From assembly GCA_035286585.1 (NCBI GenBank), contig DATEDC010000063.1:1-40578 (forward strand): a stretch of DNA of 40,578 nucleotides, in the 5' to 3' direction. This stretch comes from DSOS01 sp035286585. GTDB lineage: Bacteria > Chloroflexota > Anaerolineae > Anaerolineales > UBA4823. Under the pieces are notes generated by a model. It saw only the letters and a list, made by a program, of their open reading frames with translations. It had not been told where the DNA came from and did not search any database. Below are positions 1 through 8,554 of this stretch, piece by piece; within the stretch, counting starts at the first letter, position 1, and each line of letters begins with the position of its first letter. The translations under genes were made by a program, and so were the position numbers.

Positions 1-876
1 GGGTATATCCTGCCAGGTGAGCACTGCCGCCACGCCGAGCAAAGCCTTCGCCTGGCTGGTATCGATGCGCCTGATCCAGGCGTGCGCCACGGGGCTGAGC
101 AGCACTTTGGCATAGAGCATGCCTCGCGCTTCGATATCGGCAGTAAAGGCTGGCTTGCCCTGCACGAGCTTAACCGCGTCCACTTTGGGCTCGGGCTTAC
201 CCACACTCTTCCAGCTCTCCGCCTGGGGAGCCACAGTGATCCGCGGCATCACCCGCGAAGAGACCACCAGCGTCTCCGGCCTCGCCCCACCCGCAGGCTC
301 CCCAGCGCCCTGGGATGGGAATTCATTTCCCGGAAGCCAATCGGGCGGCGCGGGAATGGTCGGGATTTCCCCTCCCACCGGCTCCACATGCTCGCCGCGC
401 AGCGCCGCAGCAGCGCGCAGCACCGCCTGCACCGGTTTTAAATACCCGGTGCAGCGGCACAGCACGCCCGATAACGCCTGCCTGACTTGCTCCTCCGTTG
501 GATCTGCCTGCCTGTCCAAGAGCTCTTTGGCTGCCAGGATCTGCGCCGGGGTGCAATATCCACATTGAATGGCGCCCGTCTCCACAAACGCCTGCTGCAG
601 GGGATGCAAACCCGGAGTGCTCTTCCAGCCCTGCTCAGGGTGCTGCCCTATTGCTTCGATTGTTTCCACCTGGTGTCCCTGCGCCTGGGCAGCAAGCAGC
701 ACGCAGGCATTGACGGGTCGGCCATCTAGCAAAACCGTGCAGGCGCCGCACTCGCCAGTCTCGCAGCCCTGTTTGACGCCAAAATAACCCAGGCTGCGCA
801 GGCTCTCCAGCAGGCTTTCACCCGGGGGCGCACTGACAATATGCTCGTGTTCGTTGACCAAAAGCTGTATTCTCAT
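1..876 (-). CDS. Molybdenum hydroxylase, fused [2Fe-2S] and molybdopterin subunit (3' end outside window)
   Basis: Partial gene: the first 292 codons are present and the frame is open to base 1. Residues 1-160 form the two [2Fe-2S] domains of the xanthine oxidase family, with a plant-type cluster (C38, C43, C46, C58) and a second cluster (C105, C108, C140, C142). A Pro/Gly-rich linker follows. From about residue 210 the N-terminal part of the molybdopterin subunit begins (VGKPEPKVDAVKLVQGKPAF). Such enzymes hydroxylate purines, N-heterocycles or aldehydes and pass electrons through Fe-S to FAD. The FAD subunit ends 35 bases upstream. The same fused layout occurs at 9788-12586, so the locus holds two hydroxylase sets. 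The substrate cannot be told because the active-site half is missing. Confidence 0.9.
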   Translation of the reverse strand, partial: MRIQLLVNEHEHIVSAPPGESLLESLRSLGYFGVKQGCETGECGACTVLLDGRPVNACVLLAAQAQGHQVETIEAIGQHPEQGWKSTPGLHPLQQAFVETGAIQCGYCTPAQILAAKELLDRQADPTEEQVRQALSGVLCRCTGYLKPVQAVLRAAAALRGEHVEPVGGEIPTIPAPPDWLPGNEFPSQGAGEPAGGARPETLVVSSRVMPRITVAPQAESWKSVGKPEPKVDAVKLVQGKPAFTADIEARGMLYAKVLLSPVAHAWIRRIDTSQAKALLGVAAVLTWQDIP

Positions 877-911
877 CGGTTGACCTGACTGTTAATCGAC
901 CTCACCCAGCG

Positions 912-1667
912 TCAGCCCAGCACCGTCTCCAGTCCGCGCCGCGCCAGCAGGGCAGCCATTTCCTGGCGGTATTCCGCGCTGGCCCATTCGTCTCCGGCGT
1001 GGGCGTAAGCGGATCGCGCTGCGGTCTCCAGGCCTTCCGCCTCGGGTCCGTCCATTGCCAGCAGCGGCGCCTTTCCGTAGCCTCCCAGCGCCAGGCGCGT
1101 CCTGCCTGAAGGCCAGCGCGCCAGCGCGGCGCACACTATTGGCAAATCCGCTGGCGTGCGTGAGACGTAATGGTAAGCCAGTCTGGCGTTAATGGGAATC
1201 TCCACCCGCACGATCAGCTTACCGCGCAGACTCGCTTCCCTGACGGGCAGCAAGTCGCCCAGACGTACCTGTTTCTCGCCGGGCAGCCAGACCAGGCTGG
1301 TGTCCAGCGCCAGAAGGGCAGTGGCGAAAGGTGAGCGGCCGTCGGCGGCTACGAGCGATCCAGCCACGCTTGCCATCTGGCGCAAATTGTAGTTGCCTTC
1401 CTGGAGGATCACGGCACGCAGTGATGGAGGGGTGACTTCTGCTTCCAAAAGGCGCTGCAGCTTGAGCGTGGCGCCGAGGACCAATACGTTACCCCGCGCC
1501 TGCAGTCCATCTAACCTCAAATCCTGTAAATCCACCAACGCGTATTTTTTGTCAGACGGCCGGTTCAAAATCGTGCCGCCGCCCATGGGAAAAGAAACAG
1601 GATCGACGCGCTGCAACAGATGCAGCGCTTCGCCGATCGTTCTGGGTCGTTGGTACTCAACGATCAT
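912..1667 (-). CDS. FAD-binding subunit of molybdenum hydroxylase (CoxM/XdhB type), divergent
   Basis: A 251-residue protein of the FAD_binding_5 family, which carries electrons between the [2Fe-2S] clusters and the external acceptor. The first FAD loop is seen as PMGGGTIL (residues 27-34). The second, normally T-I/L-GGN, reads SVAGS (100-104) and is followed by LVAADGRSPFATALLALD, so the phosphate-binding loop is altered although the surrounding fold is kept. GGAGAG lies 6 bases before the ATG. The gene sits directly upstream of the fused Fe-S/Mo subunit and is probably co-transcribed and complexed with it. At 251 residues it is shorter than the 300-residue paralogue at 12583-13485. It may bind FAD differently or weakly; assignment to the family is firm. 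Confidence 0.85.
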   Translation of the reverse strand: MIVEYQRPRTIGEALHLLQRVDPVSFPMGGGTILNRPSDKKYALVDLQDLRLDGLQARGNVLVLGATLKLQRLLEAEVTPPSLRAVILQEGNYNLRQMASVAGSLVAADGRSPFATALLALDTSLVWLPGEKQVRLGDLLPVREASLRGKLIVRVEIPINARLAYHYVSRTPADLPIVCAALARWPSGRTRLALGGYGKAPLLAMDGPEAEGLETAARSAYAHAGDEWASAEYRQEMAALLARRGLETVLG

Positions 1668-1715
1668 GCTGTGCTCTCCAGACAGGGTTCATGTCGATAG
1701 GGAACAGCTGTTAAT

Positions 1716-2186
1716 TCAGTCATCGTACACCTGCCAGCCTAGAGCTTCAATCCTTTCCATTTCGATCACACCCTGCGGCACATTCACCAGCAGGGCTTCC
1801 GCCTCCGCCAGCAGCTCACCAGCGGCGTTGTAGATGGCGCCGTGAGAGGTAGCGGTTTGCGACTTGATCTTCAGCGCTCGCCCGACTAGCCGCAGCGGCT
1901 CACCGATGGGCACATTCGCCCTGTAGCGCAGCTCCAGGGTTGCAGTGTACATAAAGCGGGGGGTATCGTCCGCCATCAGGGCACGGCCGCAGATCTCATC
2001 TAACAAGGCTGCCACAATCCCGCCGTGCACCAACCCAGGGTAACCCTGGTAATTTTCGGGCACCGTGTACTCGGCGCTGACCTCGTCGAGTCCCTGGCTG
2101 TAGAACTTGATCTGCAATCCAATTGGGTTAGCCACTCCGCACACAAAGCAGGAGCGCGAGTTGGGTTGTTTCACACCAGTGCTCAT
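1716..2186 (-). CDS. Hotdog-fold thioesterase, PaaI family
   Basis: A 156-residue hotdog protein. It opens with a CFVCG...NPIGL segment typical of this subgroup and carries the HGGIVAALLDE helix that holds the active-site Gly and Asp of PaaI-type acyl-CoA thioesterases. The open frame extends 69 codons further upstream, but that part lies over the preceding LLM gene. The ATG at 2186, five bases after that gene's stop, gives the conserved N-terminus. Its position in the F420/molybdenum-hydroxylase run suggests it serves a catabolic pathway with CoA thioester intermediates. The substrate is unknown. Confidence 0.82.
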   Translation of the reverse strand: MSTGVKQPNSRSCFVCGVANPIGLQIKFYSQGLDEVSAEYTVPENYQGYPGLVHGGIVAALLDEICGRALMADDTPRFMYTATLELRYRANVPIGEPLRLVGRALKIKSQTATSHGAIYNAAGELLAEAEALLVNVPQGVIEMERIEALGWQVYDD

Positions 2187-2191
2187 CTGGT

Positions 2192-3190
2192 TCACGCCGG
2201 CGCGAATGTGTCGATGAGCAGGTGGACATCGCCGCCCACCGGGTACAGAATCGGGCATGTGCAGCCGCGCTGGCGGTATTCGTCCACTTTGAGGAGCGCC
2301 TGCTCTGGCGTCCCTGAAGCGGTGATGCGCTGGATTAATTCTTCCGGCACCAGGTGCTTGGCCTGTTGAATCTGCGCGTGGGTGGCTGGCCAACCGAGAA
2401 TGGACTGGATCTTATCCACAACTTCCTGAGACACCCCGGAGGCTTTGGCGATGTGAGGCTGCTGGGCAAGATATTGAGTCAGCAGCTCGCGGGTGGTATC
2501 GATCGCCCGCTCGCCATCCAGGTCCACCGAGCACACCACGAGCTGAGGCCGGTCGATGTCATCCAGAGCACGACCGACGCTGCGCGCTCCATGCTCTAAA
2601 AGCTCCAAAGCCCGGTCGTTATATTCAGGCGGCACGCAATAGTTCAACACCACGCCGTCGGCAATCTCGCCAGCCAGCTCCATCATCTTATCGCCCGTCG
2701 CGCCGATCATGACCGGCACGTTGCGCGGCTCGCGCCGCCCATGAACCACATCGAGCTCGATCCCATCCACATGGTGAAATTCCCCGTGAAAGGTCACCCG
2801 CTCCATGTTGAGCAGTCGGCGCAGCACCTCGATCGTCTCTCGCATTGCAGTGAGCGGTTTGCGCCGCTCGATGCCCACATTGCGCGCCAGCGGATCCCAC
2901 CAGGCACCGATGCCACAGATGATGCGATTCGGCGCCAGGTCATCCAGGGTGAGAAAAGTCGCTGCCAACAGGCCGATATTGCGCGTCCAGTTGTTGATCA
3001 CTCCCGAACCTACTTTGAGCCGCTCGGTTACCGCCGCATAGGCCGCCATAGGCACGATGGCATCTCGCACCAAACGCGATTCTGCCTGCCATACGGCCTC
3101 GAACCCACGCCGCTCGGCATAGCGAACATAATCGAGACCTGCTCGCAGATCATGGGCGTCCTGGAGATAAAGAGCAACGCGCTCAGCCAT
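2192..3190 (-). CDS. LLM-class F420-dependent oxidoreductase (Mer-like)
   Basis: A TIM-barrel protein of the luciferase-like monooxygenase superfamily, about 332 residues and close to the F420-using Mer/MsnO3 branch. Recognisable pieces are AERRGFEAVWQAE near the N-terminus, VGSGVINNWTRN, ICGIGAWWDP and PVMIGATGDKMMELAGEIADGVVLN. Seven earlier codons are open, but GGAGG lies 5-6 bases before the ATG at 3190, which also gives the usual start (MAERVALYLQD). It lies 31 bases after cofC, inside the F420 genes, so F420H2 or F420 is the likely cofactor. It may reduce a pathway intermediate or oxidise an alcohol. The substrate cannot be read from sequence. Confidence 0.87.
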   Translation of the reverse strand: MAERVALYLQDAHDLRAGLDYVRYAERRGFEAVWQAESRLVRDAIVPMAAYAAVTERLKVGSGVINNWTRNIGLLAATFLTLDDLAPNRIICGIGAWWDPLARNVGIERRKPLTAMRETIEVLRRLLNMERVTFHGEFHHVDGIELDVVHGRREPRNVPVMIGATGDKMMELAGEIADGVVLNYCVPPEYNDRALELLEHGARSVGRALDDIDRPQLVVCSVDLDGERAIDTTRELLTQYLAQQPHIAKASGVSQEVVDKIQSILGWPATHAQIQQAKHLVPEELIQRITASGTPEQALLKVDEYRQRGCTCPILYPVGGDVHLLIDTFAPA

Positions 3191-3221
3191 CCGTTCCTCC
3201 GCATTTCGCAAATTTTTTTAG

Positions 3222-3836
3222 TTATACACCGAACTCGGCGCCTAACTCGCCTTCGACCATTTCCAAATCCTCGGGCAGGTCAACATCCAGCGCCAGAGAG
3301 GGGAGAGTGCAGATTTCCAGGCGAGCGCCGGCCAATTTCGCCCGTTCGCAGTGCCGCTGGAATGAGCCGGGGCCAAAATCATACTCGATCAAGCCCGGAG
3401 GGCAAACCAGCAGGGCGTTCGTCCCTTGCTGGCGGTGATCGGGAGCCACCACCACCACCGGCGGATCTTTGGCAAAATCGAGCATGGCGCGCACATCCTC
3501 CGTCGTGATTAAAGGCAGGTCGGCGGGCACGACAAGTACGCCGCGAGTGATATGACTCCTGGCGATCACTGTCGCGCGCGCCAGGGCGAGATTCAGGTGG
3601 GGTGAACCATTTTCCTGCACCGTGCGCGCCCCATGCTCGCGCGCCAGAGCCAAAGCTTCCGGATCGCGGCTGACCACGAGCACATGCTCGATCTCCGCCA
3701 TCGAAGCCAATGTCTCAACCGTGTGCACCAATAGCTGGCGGTTAAGATCTGTGCGCTGTTCTTGTGACAGCACACTCGCCAGCCGTGACTTGCCGCGACC
3801 TAAAGGTTTTACCGGTACAATCGCCCAGAGTGTCAT
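3222..3836 (-). CDS. cofC: 2-phospho-L-lactate (or phosphoenolpyruvate) guanylyltransferase CofC/FbiD
   Basis: A 204-residue nucleotidyltransferase that activates 2-phospholactate, or PEP in the bacterial route, with GTP for transfer to FO. Visible motifs: AIVPVKPLGRGKSRLA at the N-terminus (the NTP-binding loop), VVSRDP, VPADLPLI (metal and nucleotide site) and GTNALL. The frame is open for 41 codons upstream, but these are low in family resemblance. The ATG at 3836 follows AAAGGA at a good distance and gives the canonical start. A 110-base gap separates it from cofD; an internal promoter is possible but I see no convincing hexamers. Sequence alone does not tell 2-phospholactate from PEP use. 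Confidence 0.9.
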   Translation of the reverse strand: MTLWAIVPVKPLGRGKSRLASVLSQEQRTDLNRQLLVHTVETLASMAEIEHVLVVSRDPEALALAREHGARTVQENGSPHLNLALARATVIARSHITRGVLVVPADLPLITTEDVRAMLDFAKDPPVVVVAPDHRQQGTNALLVCPPGLIEYDFGPGSFQRHCERAKLAGARLEICTLPSLALDVDLPEDLEMVEGELGAEFGV

Positions 3837-3946
3837 CTTCCAATCCTTTCTGCACCTCGTAATTGTACGTACCGATACCGAGATGGAATTTAGACGCTTT
3901 GGCGATCTCTTTTCTTCTCCATTGATGCGAACTTCTGGCGGCTCAC

Positions 3947-4885
3947 TCAACGAACGCACACTTGGTGACCAAAATCCAAAACCTGCCTCGCCAACCTGAT
4001 GCGGTCGGCGGGGGTTTTCATCAGCGTGTCAGCCACCAGAACGTCAAGCTGTTCTCGGCGCATTTCTTCAGCCTGACTTTCATCCACTAAATCGAGCACA
4101 AAACCCGCCAGAAGCCCGGCATAATGGCGGGCCACTGCCTGCGCGCAGGGCTGGATGCCCAATTCCAAGTACATCTTGGCTGCCGGACCTTTCACCGCCT
4201 CGCCTCCAATGATCGGCGAAACTGCAATCACGGGCCGCGAGACAACAGCCTCCCTTATCCCCGGCACCGCCAGGATCGGATCGATGCTCACCCATGGATT
4301 CGAGGGGCAGATAATGACCAGCTTTGCACTCCCAAGCGCCTCCAATACCCCCGGCGCAGGCTGAGCGGCCTCCACGCCTGCAAAGCGAAAGCCAGAAACC
4401 CTGGGATGGCACTGGCGGTACACGAAGTACTCTTGAAAAGGCAATTCACCCTCATCAGTATACACCCAAGTCGGCACGTTGTCATCCGAGGCTGGCAAAA
4501 CTGTAAATCGGACCCCCCAGGAAGTGCAGAAATCGCGCGTGATTTTACTCAACCGCTCGCCAGACCTGAGACGCCGCGTGCGCTCCAGGTGGGTGCCCAA
4601 ATCTCGATCGCCTAAACGGAACCACGTCGGACCACCGATCTCCGCAAGGCTTTCCAGGGCGTTCCAGGTCTCTCCTGCTCGACCCCATCCTGTAGCCGGG
4701 TTTGCTTTTCCAGCCAGCGTATAGCAAACCGTATCCAGATCGGGACAGATCCTGAGACCCAGGTGATCAAAATCATCGCCCACATTTACGATGACGACCA
4801 ACTGGGCTGGCAATAGACACTGCGCCAGACCATCCACCAGTTTGGCTCCACCCACGCCTCCTGCCAGCGCTACGATCTTGTCCAT
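3947..4885 (-). CDS. cofD: 2-phospho-L-lactate/PEP transferase CofD (FbiA)
   Basis: A 312-residue enzyme that transfers the phospholactyl or enolpyruvyl-phosphate group from the GDP adduct made by CofC onto FO, giving F420-0 or dehydro-F420-0. Conserved stretches are AGGVGGAKLVDGL at residues 8-20, NVGDD...GLRICPDLDTVCYTLAG in the first hundred residues, and CPSNPWVSIDPILAVPGI in the middle (the FO/GDP-binding PSNP region). A GGAAAG ribosome site precedes the ATG. It lies 18 bases after the nitroreductase gene and upstream of cofC, so activation and transfer enzymes are adjacent. Length is normal for the family. Confidence 0.93.
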   Translation of the reverse strand: MDKIVALAGGVGGAKLVDGLAQCLLPAQLVVIVNVGDDFDHLGLRICPDLDTVCYTLAGKANPATGWGRAGETWNALESLAEIGGPTWFRLGDRDLGTHLERTRRLRSGERLSKITRDFCTSWGVRFTVLPASDDNVPTWVYTDEGELPFQEYFVYRQCHPRVSGFRFAGVEAAQPAPGVLEALGSAKLVIICPSNPWVSIDPILAVPGIREAVVSRPVIAVSPIIGGEAVKGPAAKMYLELGIQPCAQAVARHYAGLLAGFVLDLVDESQAEEMRREQLDVLVADTLMKTPADRIRLARQVLDFGHQVCVR

Positions 4886-4903
4886 GCTTTCCTTCGACCA
4901 GTG

Positions 4904-5575
4904 TCAATCATAACGCGTTAGCTCGGCCAGCGGGCGGCGTGAGCGGCCCTCGGGGGTTATCGCCGGATAACCTGACAGAATCAATCCCTGTGGCTCCCAG
5001 CTATCTGGTAAACACAGCGTTCTACGAACTGTTTCAGGCGCAAACAGTGGCGCGCACAGCCAGACCGCGCCCAGGCGCAGGCAGTGAGCCGCCAGCAGCA
5101 GGTTTTCGGCCGCCATCGCCACGCCCTGCACTGCCATGATATATTCAGCCTGCTGGCGCTTCTGGTCCGGATAGTTATCCAGGCTCTCTATTTCCAGGCA
5201 GACCAGGATGTCCAGCGGCGCTTCTGTGATGCGCTGCCGGGAGCGCTCCACCTGCGCTTTGGCTGAAGCCAGGGGAACGCCGTCCTGGAGCAAATCTCGC
5301 AGGAAGTCCGCACCCATCGCCTCCGCCAGCCGCAGCTTGACCTCCGGCTTCTGGATCACCATGAAGCGAGCCGGTTGGCGGTTGTGCGCCGAGGGAGCCT
5401 GAATAGCAGCCTTGAGGAGCTGTTCGATCGCCTCGGCTGGCACGGGATTTTTCAGGAACTGCCTGACCGAGCGGCGGGTGAGGAGCCAGGAGATGATGTC
5501 CTCATCCCGCTCCGCCCAAAAATCAGAGGTCATATCTGATCGCACCCATAGCTCAGTAAACCCTCGAACCTGCAC
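4904..5575 (-). CDS. Stand-alone nitroreductase-family protein, probable dehydro-F420-0 reductase
   Basis: An FMN-dependent nitroreductase fold of up to 223 residues. Seen: RRSVRQF near the N-terminus, APSAHNRQPARF (FMN phosphate contact) and GVAMAAENLLLAAHCLRLGAVWL. In actinobacterial FbiB a domain of this family is fused C-terminally to the CofE ligase and reduces dehydro-F420-0. Here it is a separate gene, 9 bases after cofE and 18 before cofD. Work on Thermomicrobia (also Chloroflexota) described stand-alone nitroreductases doing this step. Position and family therefore point to the same role, which implies a PEP-based F420 route. I start at GTG 5575 (preceded by CAGGGA); ATG 5533 is an alternative. 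Confidence 0.83.
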   Translation of the reverse strand: MQVRGFTELWVRSDMTSDFWAERDEDIISWLLTRRSVRQFLKNPVPAEAIEQLLKAAIQAPSAHNRQPARFMVIQKPEVKLRLAEAMGADFLRDLLQDGVPLASAKAQVERSRQRITEAPLDILVCLEIESLDNYPDQKRQQAEYIMAVQGVAMAAENLLLAAHCLRLGAVWLCAPLFAPETVRRTLCLPDSWEPQGLILSGYPAITPEGRSRRPLAELTRYD

Positions 5576-5584
5576 ATTCCCTGC

Positions 5585-6361
5585 TCAACGGAACAAATCC
5601 TCCTCCCGGGTGCGCAGCAGCTCGCGCAGCGACCCATCACGTAAGGCATACGGGAAACCGCGCACATGGGCAGCAGGCGTGGCTTCGGCAGCCTGACCTA
5701 TCATTAAAGATGCAGCCGCAGCCAGCTCATCGGCGGCGCCGACCTGGGTAATCTGCAGGTTATAGCCAAATAAATCCGGCACCCCGCGTAAATCCACCAA
5801 TCCAGGCATCCCCGAAAGGCCAATAGCCATGCCAACGGTCCCCAAGCGCCAGGCGCGCCCATGCGAGTCGATGATCAACACCCCCAGGCGGGCGGCGCTG
5901 CGCTCTTCAAGGCAATGCCGCAGCCGATGGGCCGAGGCCTGCGGATCTTCGGGCAGCAGCAGCACCCAATCCTCTGTCTGACTTTCACCTCCACAGACAT
6001 TGGAATGGTCGATCCCCGCGTTGGCGCACACAAATCCCAGCCTGTGCTCCACGATGATCGTCCCCGCTTTGCAGCGCAGAACCAGGCTGCTCTCGCCCAG
6101 GATCAGTTCCACCAGCCGCGGGTCTTTACCTGCCAGCCCCGCCAACTGTATGGCTGCTTGCGATGGCTGCACTTCTACCAAGTTCACCTGGCGACCCTCA
6201 GCTTTAGAGACGATCTTGGAGGTGACCACCAGGATATCGCCATCCACCAGGTCGAGGTTCATCCGGGTCAGGGATTGAAAAATGATCTCAGCCAGGTCAT
6301 CCCCTGGCTGAATGAACGGAATGCCGGTAACTGGCGTGATGGTAAGCACGGGTGAGCTCAT
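5585..6361 (-). CDS. cofE: Coenzyme F420-0:L-glutamate ligase
   Basis: A 258-residue single-domain CofE that adds L-glutamates to F420-0 using GTP. Seen: PGDDLAEIIFQSL, DILVVTSKIVSKAEGR and VCANAGIDHSNV (the conserved N-A-G-I-D segment), followed by the GTP/metal-binding second half with IIDSHGRAWRLGTVGMAIG. The length matches archaeal CofE and not the roughly 450-residue FbiB fusion; the missing reductase domain is supplied by the next gene. The start has no clear Shine-Dalgarno sequence, and 73 bases separate it from npdG. The C-terminus is Arg/Glu-rich and unremarkable. Confidence 0.92.
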   Translation of the reverse strand: MSSPVLTITPVTGIPFIQPGDDLAEIIFQSLTRMNLDLVDGDILVVTSKIVSKAEGRQVNLVEVQPSQAAIQLAGLAGKDPRLVELILGESSLVLRCKAGTIIVEHRLGFVCANAGIDHSNVCGGESQTEDWVLLLPEDPQASAHRLRHCLEERSAARLGVLIIDSHGRAWRLGTVGMAIGLSGMPGLVDLRGVPDLFGYNLQITQVGAADELAAAASLMIGQAAEATPAAHVRGFPYALRDGSLRELLRTREEDLFR

Positions 6362-6434
6362 TGATAGTCTAAATCCAGGGTGATGGCACGAAAAATTTCA
6401 AATCCAGACGCATGCGATTTTACCCGCGTTTAGC

Positions 6435-7100
6435 TCAATCCTGATCGATGCCAGTGATTCCGATGCTGGCGGTTTTCACTCCGTAATATTTGTTCAGGCT
6501 GATCAAGATCGAAGTCAGACCCTCAACGACCACTGCATTGTCCAACCCGCCAGCATAATAGGCCCGCATGCCACCCATCTCAGCCAGCCGCATAACTGCC
6601 ATGGCCGCATGGCTGTCATCAGCACAAACCAGCACATCGGCATCAATTTTTTCGCCCAGGTTTTTCCGCAGCGTGTGGGCCGGCACGTTCTGAAAGGCAG
6701 CCACCACCCGCACGCCTGAACCGAGAACATTCTGGGCATAGCGCGCCGCAGCGGGAGGCCTGGGCGGCTTAGGCTCTCGGAAATCGACCCTGGCGGTGGT
6801 ATCCACCAGGATCTTGCCCTGTAGCGCCTCCTTCAGGCTGGTCACCGCGCCCTCATGCGCAGTATGGATCACGGTGAGAACGCATATATCCGCCATGCGG
6901 ACAGCCTGGCTGTTCTCCATACCTCGAATAGTTTGCAGCCCGAGCATCTCGTTCAACGAGGCCGCGGTCTCCCGGGCTTTTTCAGCCTGCCGCGAACCGA
7001 TAATAACCGTATAGCCAATGCTTGCCCAGCGCATTGCCAGTCCGGGTCCTACTTTGCCTGTACCCCCCAGAATGGCTATCTTTGGCATAGATTCGCTCAT
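6435..7100 (-). CDS. npdG: NADPH:F420 oxidoreductase (Fno/NpdG)
   Basis: A Rossmann protein of about 221 residues that moves hydride between NADP(H) and F420. The N-terminus shows IAILGGTGKVGPGLAMRWAS...VIIGSR, the NADP-binding loop with the Ser-Arg pair that contacts the 2'-phosphate. The middle holds VVAAFQNVPA, which matches the Fno family's F420-facing region. The ATG at 7100 lies five bases after GGAG; a GTG two codons earlier lacks that spacing. Beside the F420 biosynthesis genes it supplies F420H2 for enzymes such as the LLM oxidoreductase, or returns electrons to NADP. Confidence 0.9.
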   Translation of the reverse strand: MSESMPKIAILGGTGKVGPGLAMRWASIGYTVIIGSRQAEKARETAASLNEMLGLQTIRGMENSQAVRMADICVLTVIHTAHEGAVTSLKEALQGKILVDTTARVDFREPKPPRPPAAARYAQNVLGSGVRVVAAFQNVPAHTLRKNLGEKIDADVLVCADDSHAAMAVMRLAEMGGMRAYYAGGLDNAVVVEGLTSILISLNKYYGVKTASIGITGIDQD

Positions 7101-7186
7101 TTTCACTCCATCCTCTGTAATTGCGACTTGGCGTCTTCGTTTCTCCGTAGATCGTCCCTTTACGCGTCCTGGAAAGCATGACCCAA

Positions 7187-8536
7187 TTATTGAAATTGAG
7201 CCTGGTAGCGCTGCCAGACCTGAGGGGCTAAGCTTCGGGCGCGAGCGGTGATTTCTTCCTCGTCCATCGTCAGCAATTTTCGATCGCGCATCAACATTTT
7301 CCCGGCTACCATCGTGCTTGTCACCATGCTCTCATGGAAGCCGAAGAGGATGTGCCAGGGCAGGTTGCCGGGCGTCAACGGCGTGTGCGGCTTGTAATCC
7401 ACGAATATTAAATCCGCATGGGCGCCGGCCCGGATGACTCCCAGCGGGGCCTCAGGGAAAAACGATCCGGCTAATGCCGCGTTGTTCACCCCCCCCATCC
7501 TGGCGATATCGGCGCCGTTCATTCGCCTTGGATCGCGATGCCAGACTTTAGGCAGCAGATACGCCGTCTTCCACTCCTCCCACATGGTGTGTGAGAATCC
7601 ATCCGTGCCCAGGCAGACCGGAATCCCCGCCCGCAAGAAAGATTCTACCTGGGCGACGCCTACACCGTTGTTCATATTCGAACGCGGCTGGTGGGTGACC
7701 CACGTGTTGGTCTCGAGCAGCAAATTCATCTCCCGCGCGTCGACGTGCACTGCATGAGCCACGATGCTGCGCGGCCCGAGGATTCCGTGCTGATACAGAC
7801 GGTCTACCACGCGCAGCCCCGATTTTGCCAGGCTGTCGTACTCATCCGCTTCATGCTCGGCGATATGAATATGAAAGCCGATGCCCTCCGGCGCAGCAGA
7901 GCGGCACTTTTCCAGGGTAGCTTGGGAGAGCGTCAGGCTGGCGTGCAACCCAAACGTCCCGGCTACCCGACCGCCAGCCACCTTACTGGTCGTGGCTCTC
8001 TGGATAAAGCGCAGATTTTCCCGGATGCCTGCCTCCGCGCCACTCGATCCATTGCGGTCGGTGACCTCATAACAAAGCACCGCTCTCAGCCCGGATTGGT
8101 CCACCGCCTGGGCAATCACATCCAGTGAGCCCTCGACGGCGCTGGGCGAGGCGTGGTGGTCGATCAGGGTGGTTGTGCCGTGCTTGATTGCATCGAGCAG
8201 CATCACCTCCGCCGAAGCCCGCACGGAAGCCTCATCCAGGGCACGGTCCAGGGGCCACCACAGTTTTTCCAAGATCTCGGGAAAGTCCTTGGGAGCTGCG
8301 CCTGGAATTGCCAGCCCGCGCGCGTAGGCGCCGTAAAAGTGCGTATGTGCGCAGATGTTGCCCGGCATCACGTACTCCCCTCTGACATCCACCCGGACCG
8401 CACCCGAATAGCGCTCCTCTAATTCGCCCTGCGGGCCAAAGTCGGCGATTAACCCATCTTCAATCAGCACAGCCTGATCTGCCAAAACCTGATTCTCATC
8501 TCCCCAGGTGATCAAATTCGCGTTCGTGATCAGCAT
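7187..8536 (-). CDS. ssnA: SsnA-like amidohydrolase / aminohydrolase
   Basis: A 449-residue metal-dependent hydrolase of the chlorohydrolase/guanine deaminase superfamily, closest by eye to SsnA. Metal-site motifs: AHTHFYGAYARG (H64, H66), FHIHIAEHEADE, VAHAVHVD and GTDGFSHTMW (the metal Asp). SsnA genes lie in selenium-dependent molybdenum hydroxylase clusters of other bacteria. Here the gene lies between two molybdenum hydroxylases, which supports a role in purine or N-heterocycle degradation, by deamination or ring opening. The ATG at 8536 is preceded by GAGGAAGG; the frame is also open from a TTG six codons earlier, which overlaps that ribosome site. The exact substrate is unknown; other deaminases of the family remain possible. 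Confidence 0.72.
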   Translation of the reverse strand: MLITNANLITWGDENQVLADQAVLIEDGLIADFGPQGELEERYSGAVRVDVRGEYVMPGNICAHTHFYGAYARGLAIPGAAPKDFPEILEKLWWPLDRALDEASVRASAEVMLLDAIKHGTTTLIDHHASPSAVEGSLDVIAQAVDQSGLRAVLCYEVTDRNGSSGAEAGIRENLRFIQRATTSKVAGGRVAGTFGLHASLTLSQATLEKCRSAAPEGIGFHIHIAEHEADEYDSLAKSGLRVVDRLYQHGILGPRSIVAHAVHVDAREMNLLLETNTWVTHQPRSNMNNGVGVAQVESFLRAGIPVCLGTDGFSHTMWEEWKTAYLLPKVWHRDPRRMNGADIARMGGVNNAALAGSFFPEAPLGVIRAGAHADLIFVDYKPHTPLTPGNLPWHILFGFHESMVTSTMVAGKMLMRDRKLLTMDEEEITARARSLAPQVWQRYQAQFQ

Positions 8537-8554
8537 ATCTATAGCCTTCCTCAA

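Noticed and set aside
2741..3508. A 255-codon plus-strand open frame
   Set aside because: Antisense across the LLM oxidoreductase and cofC genes, without a ribosome site or recognisable motif.
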